From an uncultured Oscillibacter sp. (GTDB taxonomy: Bacteria > Bacillota > Clostridia > Oscillospirales > Oscillospiraceae), in NCBI GenBank assembly GCA_910583695.1, contig CAJTZL010000042.1:1-27907 (forward strand): DNA of 27,907 bases, in the 5' to 3' direction. Below are positions 7,381 to 14,871 of the stretch, in pieces. The notes beneath the pieces are model-generated. The model did no database searches and was not told the DNA's origin. It worked only from the letters and a program-made list of their open reading frames with translations. A program made the position numbers and the translations under genes. Every line of letters begins with the position of its first letter. Position 1 is the first letter of the stretch.

Positions 7381-8331
7381 ATGCTGACTTTCCTCAACGC
7401 CCTGCCCGGGGCCGTGTCCCAGGGCTTGATCTGGGGCGTCATGGCCATCGGCGTTTACCTGACCTATAAGATTCTGGACATCGCCGATCTGACCGTGGAC
7501 GGCTCCTTCTGCACCGGCGGCGCGGTCTTCGTCATGCTCTTCACCGCCGGGGTCAACGTCTGGGCGGCCATGCTGGCCGCCACACTGGCGGGCATGCTGG
7601 CGGGGCTGGTGACGGGACTGCTGAATACCCAGTGCGGCATCCCCGCCATTCTGGCGGGCATCCTGACCCAGCTGGGGCTCTATTCCATCAACATGTCCAT
7701 CATGGACTTCAAGGCCTCGGTAGCCCTCAACGTCACCCAGGCGGACACGCTGGAAAAGCTGCTGGTCTCCCTGCGCTTTGTCCAGGGGGCCATCCGCGGG
7801 GACTTCCCCCTCTGGCGGCATCCCATTCTGGTGGTGGGGCTGTTCACCCTGGGGCTCATCGCCCTGCTGTACGGCTTCTTCGGCACGGAGCTGGGCTGCG
7901 CCCTCCGGGCCACGGGCTCCAACGCCAGCTGCTCCCGGGCCCAGGGCATCAACACCGACTTTTGCAGAGTGCTGGGCCTGATGATCTCCAACGGCCTGGT
8001 GGCCCTCTCCGGGGCCCTGCTCTGCCAGTACAACGGGGCCAACGAGATCAACGTGGGCCGGGGCGCCATTGTCATCGGGCTGGCGGCAGTGATCATCGGG
8101 CAGGTGCTGTTCAGCAAGCTGTTCCACAACTTCGCTCTCAAGCTGCTGGCGGTGTCCATCGGGGCCATCCTCTATTATATCGTCATCCAGGCGGTCCTGG
8201 CCTTGGGTCTGAACCCCAACTATCTGAAGCTCCTCTCCGCGCTGGTGGTGGCGGTGTTCCTTTCCCTGCCCTACTGGAAGGGGAAGTATTTCCACGCCAA
8301 GGTCAAGACGGGAGGCGCCAGCCATGCTTGA
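7381..8331 (+). CDS. ABC transporter permease (branched-chain/TrpY-like)
   Basis: A 316-residue polytopic protein with about eight or nine hydrophobic helices, of the BPD_transp_2 class used by LivH/LivM and TrpY-type importers. The conserved loop GCALRATGSNASCSRAQGI (about residues 172-190) precedes the helix GLMISNGLVALSGALLCQY, a pattern typical of this class and the likely contact with the ATPase. The ATG has GAGAGGGG upstream. The gene overlaps the ATPase gene by eight bases, so coupled translation is likely. It forms the membrane channel for the neighbouring lipoprotein and ATPase. Confidence 0.93.
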   Translation: MLTFLNALPGAVSQGLIWGVMAIGVYLTYKILDIADLTVDGSFCTGGAVFVMLFTAGVNVWAAMLAATLAGMLAGLVTGLLNTQCGIPAILAGILTQLGLYSINMSIMDFKASVALNVTQADTLEKLLVSLRFVQGAIRGDFPLWRHPILVVGLFTLGLIALLYGFFGTELGCALRATGSNASCSRAQGINTDFCRVLGLMISNGLVALSGALLCQYNGANEINVGRGAIVIGLAAVIIGQVLFSKLFHNFALKLLAVSIGAILYYIVIQAVLALGLNPNYLKLLSALVVAVFLSLPYWKGKYFHAKVKTGGASHA

Positions 8332-9118
8332 AGTAAAAGAAATCTGGAAGGTCTTCAACGCCGGGACGGTCAACGAGAAGCAGGCCCTCCGGGGCGTGAG
8401 CCTGACGCTGAACGACGGGGACTTCTGCACCGTCATCGGCGGCAACGGGGCGGGCAAATCCACCCTGCTCAACGCCGTGGCGGGGACCTGGGCCGTGGAC
8501 GGCGGGTCCATCTCCATCGGCGGCGTGGACGTGACCCATCTGCCGGACTACAAGCGGGCCCCCTATATCGGCCGGGTCTTCCAGGACCCCATGCTGGGCA
8601 CCGCGCCCACCATGCAGATTCTGGAGAATCTGGCCCTGGCGGCCCGCCGGGGCCAGCACCGGGGCCTCCGCTGGGGCGTGACCAAGGCGGAGAAGGACCG
8701 GTATCAGGAGATGCTGAAAAATCTGGACCTGGGACTGGAGGACCGGCTGACCAGCAAGGTGGGCCTCCTCTCCGGCGGCCAGCGGCAGGCGCTGACGCTG
8801 CTGATGGCCTCCCTGAAAAAGCCCAAGCTGCTGCTGCTGGACGAGCACACCGCCGCCCTGGACCCCAAGACGGCGGCCAAGGTGCTGGAGCTGTCGGACC
8901 GCATTGTGGCGGAGAACCGGCTGACCACCATGATGGTCACACACAATATGAAAGACGCCATCCAGCACGGAAACCGGCTCATCATGATGTACGACGGAAA
9001 AATCGTCATCGACGTCTCCGGCGAGGAGAAGAAAAAGCTGACGGTTCCCCAGCTGCTGGAGCTGTTCAACAAGGTCAGCGGAAGCGACGAGGCGGACGAC
9101 AAGCTGCTGCTGTCGTAA
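8324..9118 (+). CDS. ABC transporter ATP-binding protein
   Basis: A 264-residue ATPase subunit with all nucleotide-binding motifs: Walker A GGNGAGKST (39-47), signature LSGGQRQ, Walker B LLLLDEHTAALD with the catalytic Glu, and the H-loop VTHNM. Note His after the DE of Walker B (DEHTAALDP), a variant common in the LivF/TrpZ-like branch. It energises import through the adjacent permease. The start overlaps the permease stop by eight bases. The three genes make a complete importer with one gene for each component; the permease and ATPase would work as homodimers. Confidence 0.95.
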   Translation: MLEVKEIWKVFNAGTVNEKQALRGVSLTLNDGDFCTVIGGNGAGKSTLLNAVAGTWAVDGGSISIGGVDVTHLPDYKRAPYIGRVFQDPMLGTAPTMQILENLALAARRGQHRGLRWGVTKAEKDRYQEMLKNLDLGLEDRLTSKVGLLSGGQRQALTLLMASLKKPKLLLLDEHTAALDPKTAAKVLELSDRIVAENRLTTMMVTHNMKDAIQHGNRLIMMYDGKIVIDVSGEEKKKLTVPQLLELFNKVSGSDEADDKLLLS

Positions 9119-9132
9119 GGAACGCGAAGTGC

Positions 9133-9158
9133 GCGGCGGGGCGGAAACGCTCCGCCGC
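9133..9158 (+). terminator. Hairpin after the ABC operon
   Basis: An 11-bp stem (9133-9143 with 9148-9158, one G-U pair) closes a GAAA tetraloop, followed only by CCTTTC. It may be a weak terminator or an mRNA-stability element between the importer and the downstream hydrolase gene. Confidence 0.45.
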
Positions 9159-9186
9159 CTTTCACAACAATGAAAAGAGGTGTCCT

Positions 9187-10032
9187 ATGAAACTGATTAC
9201 CTGTCTCCATAAAGACCAGGAGCGCGTGGGCGCGCTGACGGAGGAGGGCGTGGTCTTCCTGCCCTGTCCGGATATGAACGCCCTGATCGAGTCCTGCTCC
9301 CCGGCGGCCCTCACCCTCCCTTCCGCCGTCAGGCCCGTCCCCCTGGAGGACGTGCAGCTCCTGGCCCCCATTCCCCGGCCCCGGCAGGACGTGATCTGCC
9401 TGGGGATGAACTACCGCGACCACGCACGGGAGGCCGCCAAATATGATGCGGAGTCCTTCGCCAAGGACCGGCCCGCCGCCGTCTACTTCTCCAAGCGGGT
9501 CTCCCGGGCCGGGGACCCGGAGGGGGTCATTCCCCAGTACCAGGGACTGGTGGAGCGGCTGGACTACGAGGCGGAGCTGGCGGTCATCATCGGGAAAACC
9601 GCCGGAAACGTGAAGGCGGAAGACGCCGGGGACTACGTCTTCGGCTACACGGTCCTCAACGACGTGTCCGCCCGGGATCTCCAGACCGGCCGCAAGCAAT
9701 GGTACTTCGGCAAGAGCCTGGACGGCTTCACTCCCATGGGACCCTGCATTCTCACGGCGGACGAGACGGCCTTTCCCCCGGCCCTGGACATCTCCTGCAC
9801 CGTCAACGGGGAGGAGCGTCAGCGCTCCAGCACCTCCCTGCTCATCCACAGCATCCCGGAGATCATCCAGGAGCTCTCCGCGGTCATGACCCTGCTGCCG
9901 GGGAGCATCATCGCCACCGGCACCCCCGCCGGGGTGGGCATGGGCCTTGACCCGCCGAAATTCCTGGAGGCCGGAGACGTGGTGGCGTGTACCATCCAGC
10001 GCATCGGGACCCTGCGGAGCACGGTCCGCTGA
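9187..10032 (+). CDS. Fumarylacetoacetate hydrolase family protein
   Basis: A 281-residue FAH-superfamily enzyme, a group of metal-dependent C-C hydrolases, decarboxylases and isomerases acting on 2-oxo acids, often from aromatic catabolism. The conserved block GMNYRDHA (73-80) holds His79. Metal ligands are Glu128 and Glu130 (YEAELAVIIG) and Asp159 (LNDVSARD), and GKSLDGFTPMGP (175-186) is the family's substrate-loop motif. Length and N-terminal subdomain match the FAHD1/YcgM-like group. AAGAGGTG precedes the ATG. It lies 68 bases after the ABC ATPase and may share its transcript. Exact substrate unknown. Confidence 0.92.
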   Translation: MKLITCLHKDQERVGALTEEGVVFLPCPDMNALIESCSPAALTLPSAVRPVPLEDVQLLAPIPRPRQDVICLGMNYRDHAREAAKYDAESFAKDRPAAVYFSKRVSRAGDPEGVIPQYQGLVERLDYEAELAVIIGKTAGNVKAEDAGDYVFGYTVLNDVSARDLQTGRKQWYFGKSLDGFTPMGPCILTADETAFPPALDISCTVNGEERQRSSTSLLIHSIPEIIQELSAVMTLLPGSIIATGTPAGVGMGLDPPKFLEAGDVVACTIQRIGTLRSTVR

Positions 10033-10049
10033 ACAGATCGGAAGGATTC

Positions 10050-10086
10050 CTGAGGCCGGACGGTATACGCCGCCCGGCCTCAGTTT
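10050..10086 (+). terminator. Hairpin terminator after the FAH gene
   Basis: CTGAGGCCGG (10050-10059) pairs perfectly with CCGGCCTCAG (10074-10083), with a small inner CGG/CCG helix, followed by TTT. It begins 17 bases after the FAH stop codon. The U-tract is short. Confidence 0.6.
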
Positions 10087-10112
10087 CTGCCTGGACTTCC
10101 AGAACCTGTTCC

Positions 10113-10142
10113 TTGCCCCCTGGGGGGATTCTACGGTAAAAT
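10113..10142 (+). promoter_or_regulatory. Putative promoter of the GH18 gene
   Basis: -35 TTGCCC (10113-10118), an 18-base spacer, -10 TAAAAT (10137-10142), five of six consensus. It lies about 70 bases before the GH18 start and just after the FAH terminator. Confidence 0.55.
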
Positions 10143-10209
10143 GGAGCGTATGATTTGCCGGACGATTGTCCATAAATGCTTTTTATCTCAAATGAAGGAG
10201 CCTGGAGAA

Positions 10210-11910
10210 ATGCGGAAAACGCGCCGTTTTGTTTTATTGGCCCTGCTGTTTGCCCTGCTGCTGCCTCTGGCAGATACCGGGCGGGCCTCCGCCGCCGGAG
10301 CAGGGAACACCGGGGAGGTGGTGGGCTATTACGCCTCCTGGGCCGCCGCCCAGGGCTATGAGCCGGACCAGCTCCCGGCGGAGCGGTTTACGCAAATCAA
10401 CTACGCCTTTGCCAAAATCGTCAACGGCGCGGCCGCCCTGGGGGACCCGGCCCGGGACGGGAAAAACCTCCGGGAGCTGACGGCTCTTCGGCGGCGGAAC
10501 CCGGATTTGAAGCTCGTGCTCTCCCTGGGCGGATGGGACGACTCCGCCGGATTTTCCGACGCGGCGGCCTCCCCGGAAGGCCGGAAGGCCTTTGCCCGGT
10601 CCTGCGTGGACCTGCTCCTGGCCCACGACCTGGACGGCGTGGACCTGGATTGGGAGTACCCCGTCTCCGGCGGAGCCCCCGGCGTGGTCCACCGGCCCCA
10701 GGACAAGGGGAACTTCACCCTTCTGCTCCGGGAGCTCCGGCAGGCTCTGGACCGGCAGGGGCGGCGGGATGGGAGGCAGTACGTCCTCTCCATCGCCGGG
10801 GCGGTGAACGGAGGCTATCTGAACAGCATCGAGCCCCAGGCCGTGGCGGAGACCGTGGACCACATTTTTCTCATGGCCTATGACCTCCACGGTCCCTGGG
10901 ACAACACCGCGGATTTCAACGCCCCCCTCTACGCCCCCTCGGACGGCCCGCCCCGTTTCCGGGCCAGCGTGGACGACGGCATTTCCGCCTGGCTGGGCCG
11001 GGGCGTTCCGGCGGAGAAGCTGGTATTGGGAATGCCGCTGTACGGCTACATATACCAGGGCGTCTCCAGCCGGAACAGCGGGCTGTACCAGCCCTATGAG
11101 AGCGCCAGATCCGTCTCCTGGGACAAGGTAAAGGGCGAGTATCTGAACCGCTCCGCCTACCGCCCCCTCCGCCATCAGGAGGCGGAGGTCCCCTACCTCT
11201 ACGGGAACCGCTCCTTCCTCTCCTATGACGACCCCGCCTCCATCGCCGCCAAGGCGGAGCTGGCCCGGCGGCGGGGCCTGGGGGGCGTGGGCTTCTGGGA
11301 GCTGTCCCAGGACCGGGGCGGGGAGCTCATCCAAAGCGCCTGGAATGCTTGGAACGGCGGGCGCTTCCGGGACGTGCCCCGGGATGCATGGTACGCCGGA
11401 GCCGTGGAGCGGGTCTGCGCCGCCGGGCTGATGAACGGCACGGGGCCGGGGACCTTCTCCCCCGGCGGCACCGTCACCCGGGGGCAGATTGCCGCCATCC
11501 TTCACCGACTGGCGGGAGAGCCCGTGGTCCGGGGCTCCTCCTTCTCCGATGTGCCCGCCTCCGCCTACTACGGCGGCGCCGTGGCCTGGGCGGCCCGGCG
11601 GGGCATTGTTGAGGGCTTTTCCGACGGAACCTTCCGCCCCGATCTCCCGGTGAGCCGCCAGCAGCTGGCGGTCATCCTCTGGCGGTACGCCGGGCTGGAG
11701 AAGGCGGACAGCGGGGCCCGCGCCTCCCTCCAGGGCTTCCCGGACGCCGGGGAGGTCGGCGGCTACGCCCGGGAGGCCATGGGCTGGGCCCTGGCGGAGG
11801 GCATTTTGCAGGGAACCGGGGACGGAACCCTCCAGCCCCAGGGACGGGCCGCCCGGGGACAGACCGCCGTACTGCTGGAGCGGTTCCAAAAACTGCTGGA
11901 GGCGGAATAA
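10210..11910 (+). CDS. Surface GH18 glycosidase with three SLH domains
   Basis: A 566-residue exported enzyme. A signal peptide spans about 1-29 (Arg/Lys start, Leu-rich core, RASAAG end). The GH18 barrel (about 34-380) shows SLGG at 105-108 and the catalytic DxxDxDxE signature DGVDLDWE at 142-149 with Glu149 as acid/base, then MAYDLHG. Three SLH repeats fill about 387-566 (FRDVPRDAWY, FSDVPASAYY and FPDAGEVGGY starts) and should hold it to the cell wall. GH18 enzymes cleave chitin, chito-oligosaccharides or peptidoglycan-type GlcNAc linkages; which applies here is not visible. AAGGAG nine bases before 10210 selects this ATG over an upstream in-frame one. Confidence 0.94.
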   Translation: MRKTRRFVLLALLFALLLPLADTGRASAAGAGNTGEVVGYYASWAAAQGYEPDQLPAERFTQINYAFAKIVNGAAALGDPARDGKNLRELTALRRRNPDLKLVLSLGGWDDSAGFSDAAASPEGRKAFARSCVDLLLAHDLDGVDLDWEYPVSGGAPGVVHRPQDKGNFTLLLRELRQALDRQGRRDGRQYVLSIAGAVNGGYLNSIEPQAVAETVDHIFLMAYDLHGPWDNTADFNAPLYAPSDGPPRFRASVDDGISAWLGRGVPAEKLVLGMPLYGYIYQGVSSRNSGLYQPYESARSVSWDKVKGEYLNRSAYRPLRHQEAEVPYLYGNRSFLSYDDPASIAAKAELARRRGLGGVGFWELSQDRGGELIQSAWNAWNGGRFRDVPRDAWYAGAVERVCAAGLMNGTGPGTFSPGGTVTRGQIAAILHRLAGEPVVRGSSFSDVPASAYYGGAVAWAARRGIVEGFSDGTFRPDLPVSRQQLAVILWRYAGLEKADSGARASLQGFPDAGEVGGYAREAMGWALAEGILQGTGDGTLQPQGRAARGQTAVLLERFQKLLEAE

Positions 11911-11911
11911 C

Positions 11912-11949
11912 GGGCAGAGGGGCGGACCTGCGGGTCCGCCCCTCTGCCC
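11912..11949 (+). terminator. Strong hairpin after the GH18 gene
   Basis: A perfect 17-bp stem (11912-11928 with 11933-11949) around TGCG, starting right after the stop codon. There is no T-run after it, so it is terminator-like by position and stability rather than canonical. Confidence 0.6.
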
Positions 11950-11998
11950 CGCACGCCTCCTATAAATAAAAGGGCGGGAAGTACTCCCGCAAAAGCCC

Positions 11999-12027
11999 TT
12001 GCCTCTTTCTGCCGGAGCTGGTATACT
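11999..12027 (+). promoter_or_regulatory. Promoter of the barnase-barstar pair
   Basis: -35 TTGCCT (11999-12004), a 17-base spacer, -10 TATACT (12022-12027). It lies about 30 bases upstream of the lipoprotein start. Confidence 0.7.
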
Positions 12028-12058
12028 GTCTCCATCAAAAGAAAGAAGGATGATGACC

Positions 12059-12742
12059 ATGAAGCGCTGGCTCAGCGGCCTGCTGGCCGCTTTGACCCTG
12101 TTTTCCCTCACCGCCTGCGGCGGCCTTGCAGACCTGACGGGCGTCCCGGAGGACGGCCAATTCCAGGATGAACGGATCGACCTCCCCGCCGTGGAGGACG
12201 GGGAGGTTCCGGAGGACCCCGCCGGACCGGAGGAACCGGACCCGGAGGGGGAAACCGTCTTCGCAGCGGAGGACCCGGAAACCGGAGAGCCGGTTCTTTC
12301 CGGTGTTGTCAGCAGCGAGTGCAATTCCGACCTCCCGGAGCTTGTAGAGGCCTTGCCGGAGGAGGCTTCCCCCGGGGAGGACGTCCTCCCGGAGGACGGG
12401 TCCTACACCTCCAAGGAGGACGTGGCCTTTTACATCCACACCTACGGCCGTCTGCCGGACAACTTCATCACAAAGAAGGAGGCCCAGAACCTGGGCTGGC
12501 CCGGCGGAGACCTGGAGCCCTACGCCCCGGGCATGTGCATCGGCGGAAACCGCTTTGGAAACTACGAGGGCCTTCTGCCGGAGGCCAAGGGCCGGACCTA
12601 TACGGAGTGCGACATCGACACCCTGGGAGCCAGGAGCCGGGGGGCCAAGCGGATCGTCTTTTCCAACGACGGCCTGATCTACTACACGGAGGACCACTAC
12701 GAGTCCTTTGAACTGCTGTATGGAGACGAGGGTGATGGCTGA
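12059..12742 (+). CDS. Lipoprotein with C-terminal barnase-type ribonuclease domain
   Basis: A 227-residue protein. The lipobox FSLTAC gives acylated Cys20, and an acidic Pro/Glu/Asp-rich linker runs to about residue 115. Residues 116-222 match the barnase fold (guanyl-preferring RNase, PF00545): RLPDNFITKKEAQNLGW, GRTYTECDI and RIVFSNDGLIYYTEDHYESF. By alignment from memory with Bacillus barnase, Lys139 is Lys27, Glu183 is Glu73 (general base), Arg198 is Arg87 and His213 is His102 (general acid), so the active site looks complete. Secretion and lipid anchoring place the RNase outside, away from host RNA. AAGGA eight bases upstream selects the ATG at 12059. The barstar gene overlaps its 3' end. 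Role inferred: surface-displayed toxin or scavenging RNase. Confidence 0.92.
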   Translation: MKRWLSGLLAALTLFSLTACGGLADLTGVPEDGQFQDERIDLPAVEDGEVPEDPAGPEEPDPEGETVFAAEDPETGEPVLSGVVSSECNSDLPELVEALPEEASPGEDVLPEDGSYTSKEDVAFYIHTYGRLPDNFITKKEAQNLGWPGGDLEPYAPGMCIGGNRFGNYEGLLPEAKGRTYTECDIDTLGARSRGAKRIVFSNDGLIYYTEDHYESFELLYGDEGDG

Positions 12743-13004
12743 GATTCGATTGGACGGGCTGGCGCTCCCATCCCTGGAGGCAGTCCACGACCGCTTCGCC
12801 CAGGCCCTGCCCCTGCCGGAGTGGTATGGGCGGAACCTGGACGCCCTGTTCGACTGCCTGACGGACCTGGGGGAGCCCGTGACGGTGCGCCTCCTCCACC
12901 GGGAGGCCCTGGAGGACCGGCTGGGCCGCCGGGGACGGGCTCTGGTCCGCCTCCTCCGCCGGGCGGCGGAGGAAAATCCCCGGGTATCCCTGGTGGAGGA
13001 ATGA
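12735..13004 (+). CDS. Barstar-family ribonuclease inhibitor
   Basis: An 89-residue cytoplasmic protein that should inhibit the RNase encoded just upstream. The barstar signature LPLPEWYGRNLDALFDCL (26-42) parallels LPEYYGENLDALWDCL of the Bacillus protein; Asp36 and Asp40 correspond to barstar Asp35 and Asp39, which plug the barnase active site, and Trp38 of barstar is Phe39 here. The C-terminal half is unusually Arg-rich. The ATG overlaps the barnase stop by eight bases and has GGAG ten bases upstream, so immunity is translationally coupled to the toxin. Upstream in-frame ATGs at 12708 and 12720 are possible but less well supplied with a ribosome binding site. Confidence 0.9.
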   Translation: MAEIRLDGLALPSLEAVHDRFAQALPLPEWYGRNLDALFDCLTDLGEPVTVRLLHREALEDRLGRRGRALVRLLRRAAEENPRVSLVEE

Positions 13005-13019
13005 GCGGAAAATTTCCCC

Positions 13020-13048
13020 TTTTCAGCTGTCCTCTCCTGTGGTATACT
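13020..13048 (+). promoter_or_regulatory. Putative extended -10 promoter of the membrane-protein gene
   Basis: -10 TATACT (13043-13048) preceded by TGG makes an extended -10; the -35 is a weak TTTTCA (13020-13025) at 17 bases. It lies about 40 bases before the ATG at 13086. Confidence 0.6.
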
Positions 13049-13085
13049 AGGGAAATCGAATCCGCTGCGGAAAGGACCATCTCTT

Positions 13086-13970
13086 ATGGATAAACGTTAC
13101 GCACTCCCCCTGACGGCCGCCCTGGGCGGAGCCGCCGCCTGCGTGCTGCGGCTGCTGCAAAACCACACGGGCTACGAGGCGGATACCGGCCTCCCCATTC
13201 CCGGCAACTTTGCCGCCCTGGCCCTGGCCGTCCTGCTGGCCGGGCTGGCCGCCGCCCTGCTCCTCACCGCCCGGCTTCTCCCGGCGGAGGAGGACCCCGG
13301 CCCCATCCTGCCCAAGGACTTCTCCACGGAGGACGCCGGACTGCTGACCATTCCCATGTGCGGCGTGTTTCTCCTGGCTCTCAGCGGCCTGTGTGATCTG
13401 GCGGAGAGCGCCGCCCTTCTGCCGGAGGGGCTGGTCTCCTCCCGGCACGCCATTTACGGCATCCTCCGGGCCGGGGGACTGGGCTTTTCCATCCGGGGAC
13501 AGGCCCTGCTGGGCACGCTGACCCTGGCCTCCGCCGTCTCCCTGTTCCCGGTGCTGGCGGGCTGCCGCCGCCGGGAGGGCGGACCCAGGCACAAGGCCCC
13601 CTCCGCCATCACCCTGACGCCGGTGGCGGCCCTGGTGGTGCGGCTGGTGCTGACCTACCGCATTGACTCCGTGAATCCCTCCCTGACCATGTATTACGTG
13701 GAGCTGCTGGCCCTGGTGTTCATGACCCTGGGCTTTTACCGGCTCAGCTCCTTCGCCTTTCAGGCGGGGCAGACCCGCCGGTTCGGGTTCTACGCCGCCG
13801 CCTCCCTGGTCCTCTGCGCCGCCGCCCTGGCGGACGGCAGCGCGTACCTCTCCTCCCTGCTCCTCTACGCAGGAGGGGCGCTGACGCTGGCGGGCTTCCT
13901 GCTCCTGCGTCTGGCCAACAGCCTGGAGGCGGAGAAGGACGACGGCACCATCATCGGTCCGGCGGAGTAA
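13086..13970 (+). CDS. Polytopic membrane protein of unknown function
   Basis: A 294-residue protein with about seven or eight hydrophobic segments (near residues 4-21, 42-63, 88-106, 128-155, 171-191, 199-222, 232-252 and 256-278). Between the second and third helices is a short acidic soluble loop, and the C-terminus ends in a charged stretch (EAEKDDGTI). I see no transporter signature or catalytic motif. The ATG has AAAGGA nine bases upstream. It has its own promoter and ends at a bidirectional terminator, so it is probably monocistronic. The type of protein is sure; the function is not. Confidence 0.8.
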   Translation: MDKRYALPLTAALGGAAACVLRLLQNHTGYEADTGLPIPGNFAALALAVLLAGLAAALLLTARLLPAEEDPGPILPKDFSTEDAGLLTIPMCGVFLLALSGLCDLAESAALLPEGLVSSRHAIYGILRAGGLGFSIRGQALLGTLTLASAVSLFPVLAGCRRREGGPRHKAPSAITLTPVAALVVRLVLTYRIDSVNPSLTMYYVELLALVFMTLGFYRLSSFAFQAGQTRRFGFYAAASLVLCAAALADGSAYLSSLLLYAGGALTLAGFLLLRLANSLEAEKDDGTIIGPAE

Positions 13971-13988
13971 GGGCTCCGCCAAGCGCAA

Positions 13989-14018
13989 AACGGCCCCGGC
14001 GCAGACGCCGGGGCCGTT
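13989..14018. terminator. Bidirectional terminator between convergent genes
   Basis: A perfect 13-bp stem (13989-14001 with 14006-14018). The minus-strand transcript ends GTTTTGCG and the plus-strand one GTTCTCT, so it can serve both the membrane-protein gene and the MscS-family gene converging on it. Confidence 0.8.
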
Positions 14019-14020
14019 CT

Positions 14021-14836
14021 CTATGTCCGGGGGTCCACAATGTGCACATCCAGCTTATTGTAGGGAATCTCCACCCCCGCCCGGGCAAACTCCGCCCGCA
14101 GGTTCTCCGCCAGGGCAAACTGGGTGCTCCAGAAGTCCTCCACCGAGGCCCAGCAGTAGACGGTGAAATCAATGCCGCTCTCTCCAAAGCCCGTCAGGTA
14201 CACCGCCGGGGCCGGGTCCTCCAGGAGGTGCTCCGTGGCCTCCATGGCCCGGTGGCAGGCGGCCTTTACCGTCTCCGTGGGCGCGTCATAGGAGGCGCTC
14301 ATTTTCCAGACAATCCGCCGCCGCCCCAGCACCGTGTAATTCGTGACCTTGGAGGCCGCCAATTCCTTGTTGGGCAGCAGGGCCGTCAGACCGTCGGGGG
14401 TGATGAGCCGCGTGTGGTTCAGGCTGATCTCCTCCACTGTGCCGGAGACCCCGCCGGACTCGATGAAGTCCCCGATGGTGAAGGGATGGGAGGACAGAAT
14501 CACCAGCCCCCCGGCCACGTTGCCCAGCACGTCCTCCGCCGCCAGGGTCACGCCCAGGGATCCCACGGATAAAAGGGCCACCAGGGAGGTCATGTTGATT
14601 CCCAGGCTCCCGGCGGTGAAAACCACCGTCAGGGTGTACAGCAGCAGCTTGAGGGCCATCAGGATATACCGCCGGATGCGCTCCTCCAGCTTTGTCCGGC
14701 GGAGGAGGCGGCGGGCCAGCTTCAGCAGCAGGCGCACCGCCACCATACACACCAGCAGCGTGACGGCGGCGGCCAGGATGTTCTCCAGGGCCAGCTTTCC
14801 GGCAAAGCGCTCCATGGCTCCGTTCAGGTCGAACAC
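14021..14836 (-). CDS. Small-conductance mechanosensitive channel (MscS family)
   Basis: A 271-residue channel subunit that should open under membrane tension to release solutes after osmotic downshock. Helices lie at about 20-42, 57-80 and 83-112; the last is the Gly/Ala-rich pore helix (VALLSVGSLGVTLAAEDVLG). The conserved beta-domain follows with HPFTIGDFIESGGVSGTVEEI and then LLPNKELAASKVTNYT, then the cytoplasmic alpha/beta domain. This is about the size of E. coli MscS. The start is a GTG with AAGGAGG seven bases upstream. It lies 35 bases downstream of serA and is probably cotranscribed with it; a functional link is not obvious. Confidence 0.94.
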   Translation of the reverse strand: MFDLNGAMERFAGKLALENILAAAVTLLVCMVAVRLLLKLARRLLRRTKLEERIRRYILMALKLLLYTLTVVFTAGSLGINMTSLVALLSVGSLGVTLAAEDVLGNVAGGLVILSSHPFTIGDFIESGGVSGTVEEISLNHTRLITPDGLTALLPNKELAASKVTNYTVLGRRRIVWKMSASYDAPTETVKAACHRAMEATEHLLEDPAPAVYLTGFGESGIDFTVYCWASVEDFWSTQFALAENLRAEFARAGVEIPYNKLDVHIVDPRT

Positions 14837-14871
14837 AGGCGTCCCTCCTTATGAAATGTCAAGGAATCCCT

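Noticed and set aside
6211..8517. A 768-codon open frame on the minus strand
   Set aside because: It runs antisense through the ABC importer genes; its product is His/Gly/Gln/Asp-rich low-complexity sequence with no motif, as expected for the complement of GC-rich coding DNA.
10234..12324. A 696-codon open frame on the minus strand
   Set aside because: Antisense to the GH18-SLH gene; low-complexity Pro/Gly/Ala product.
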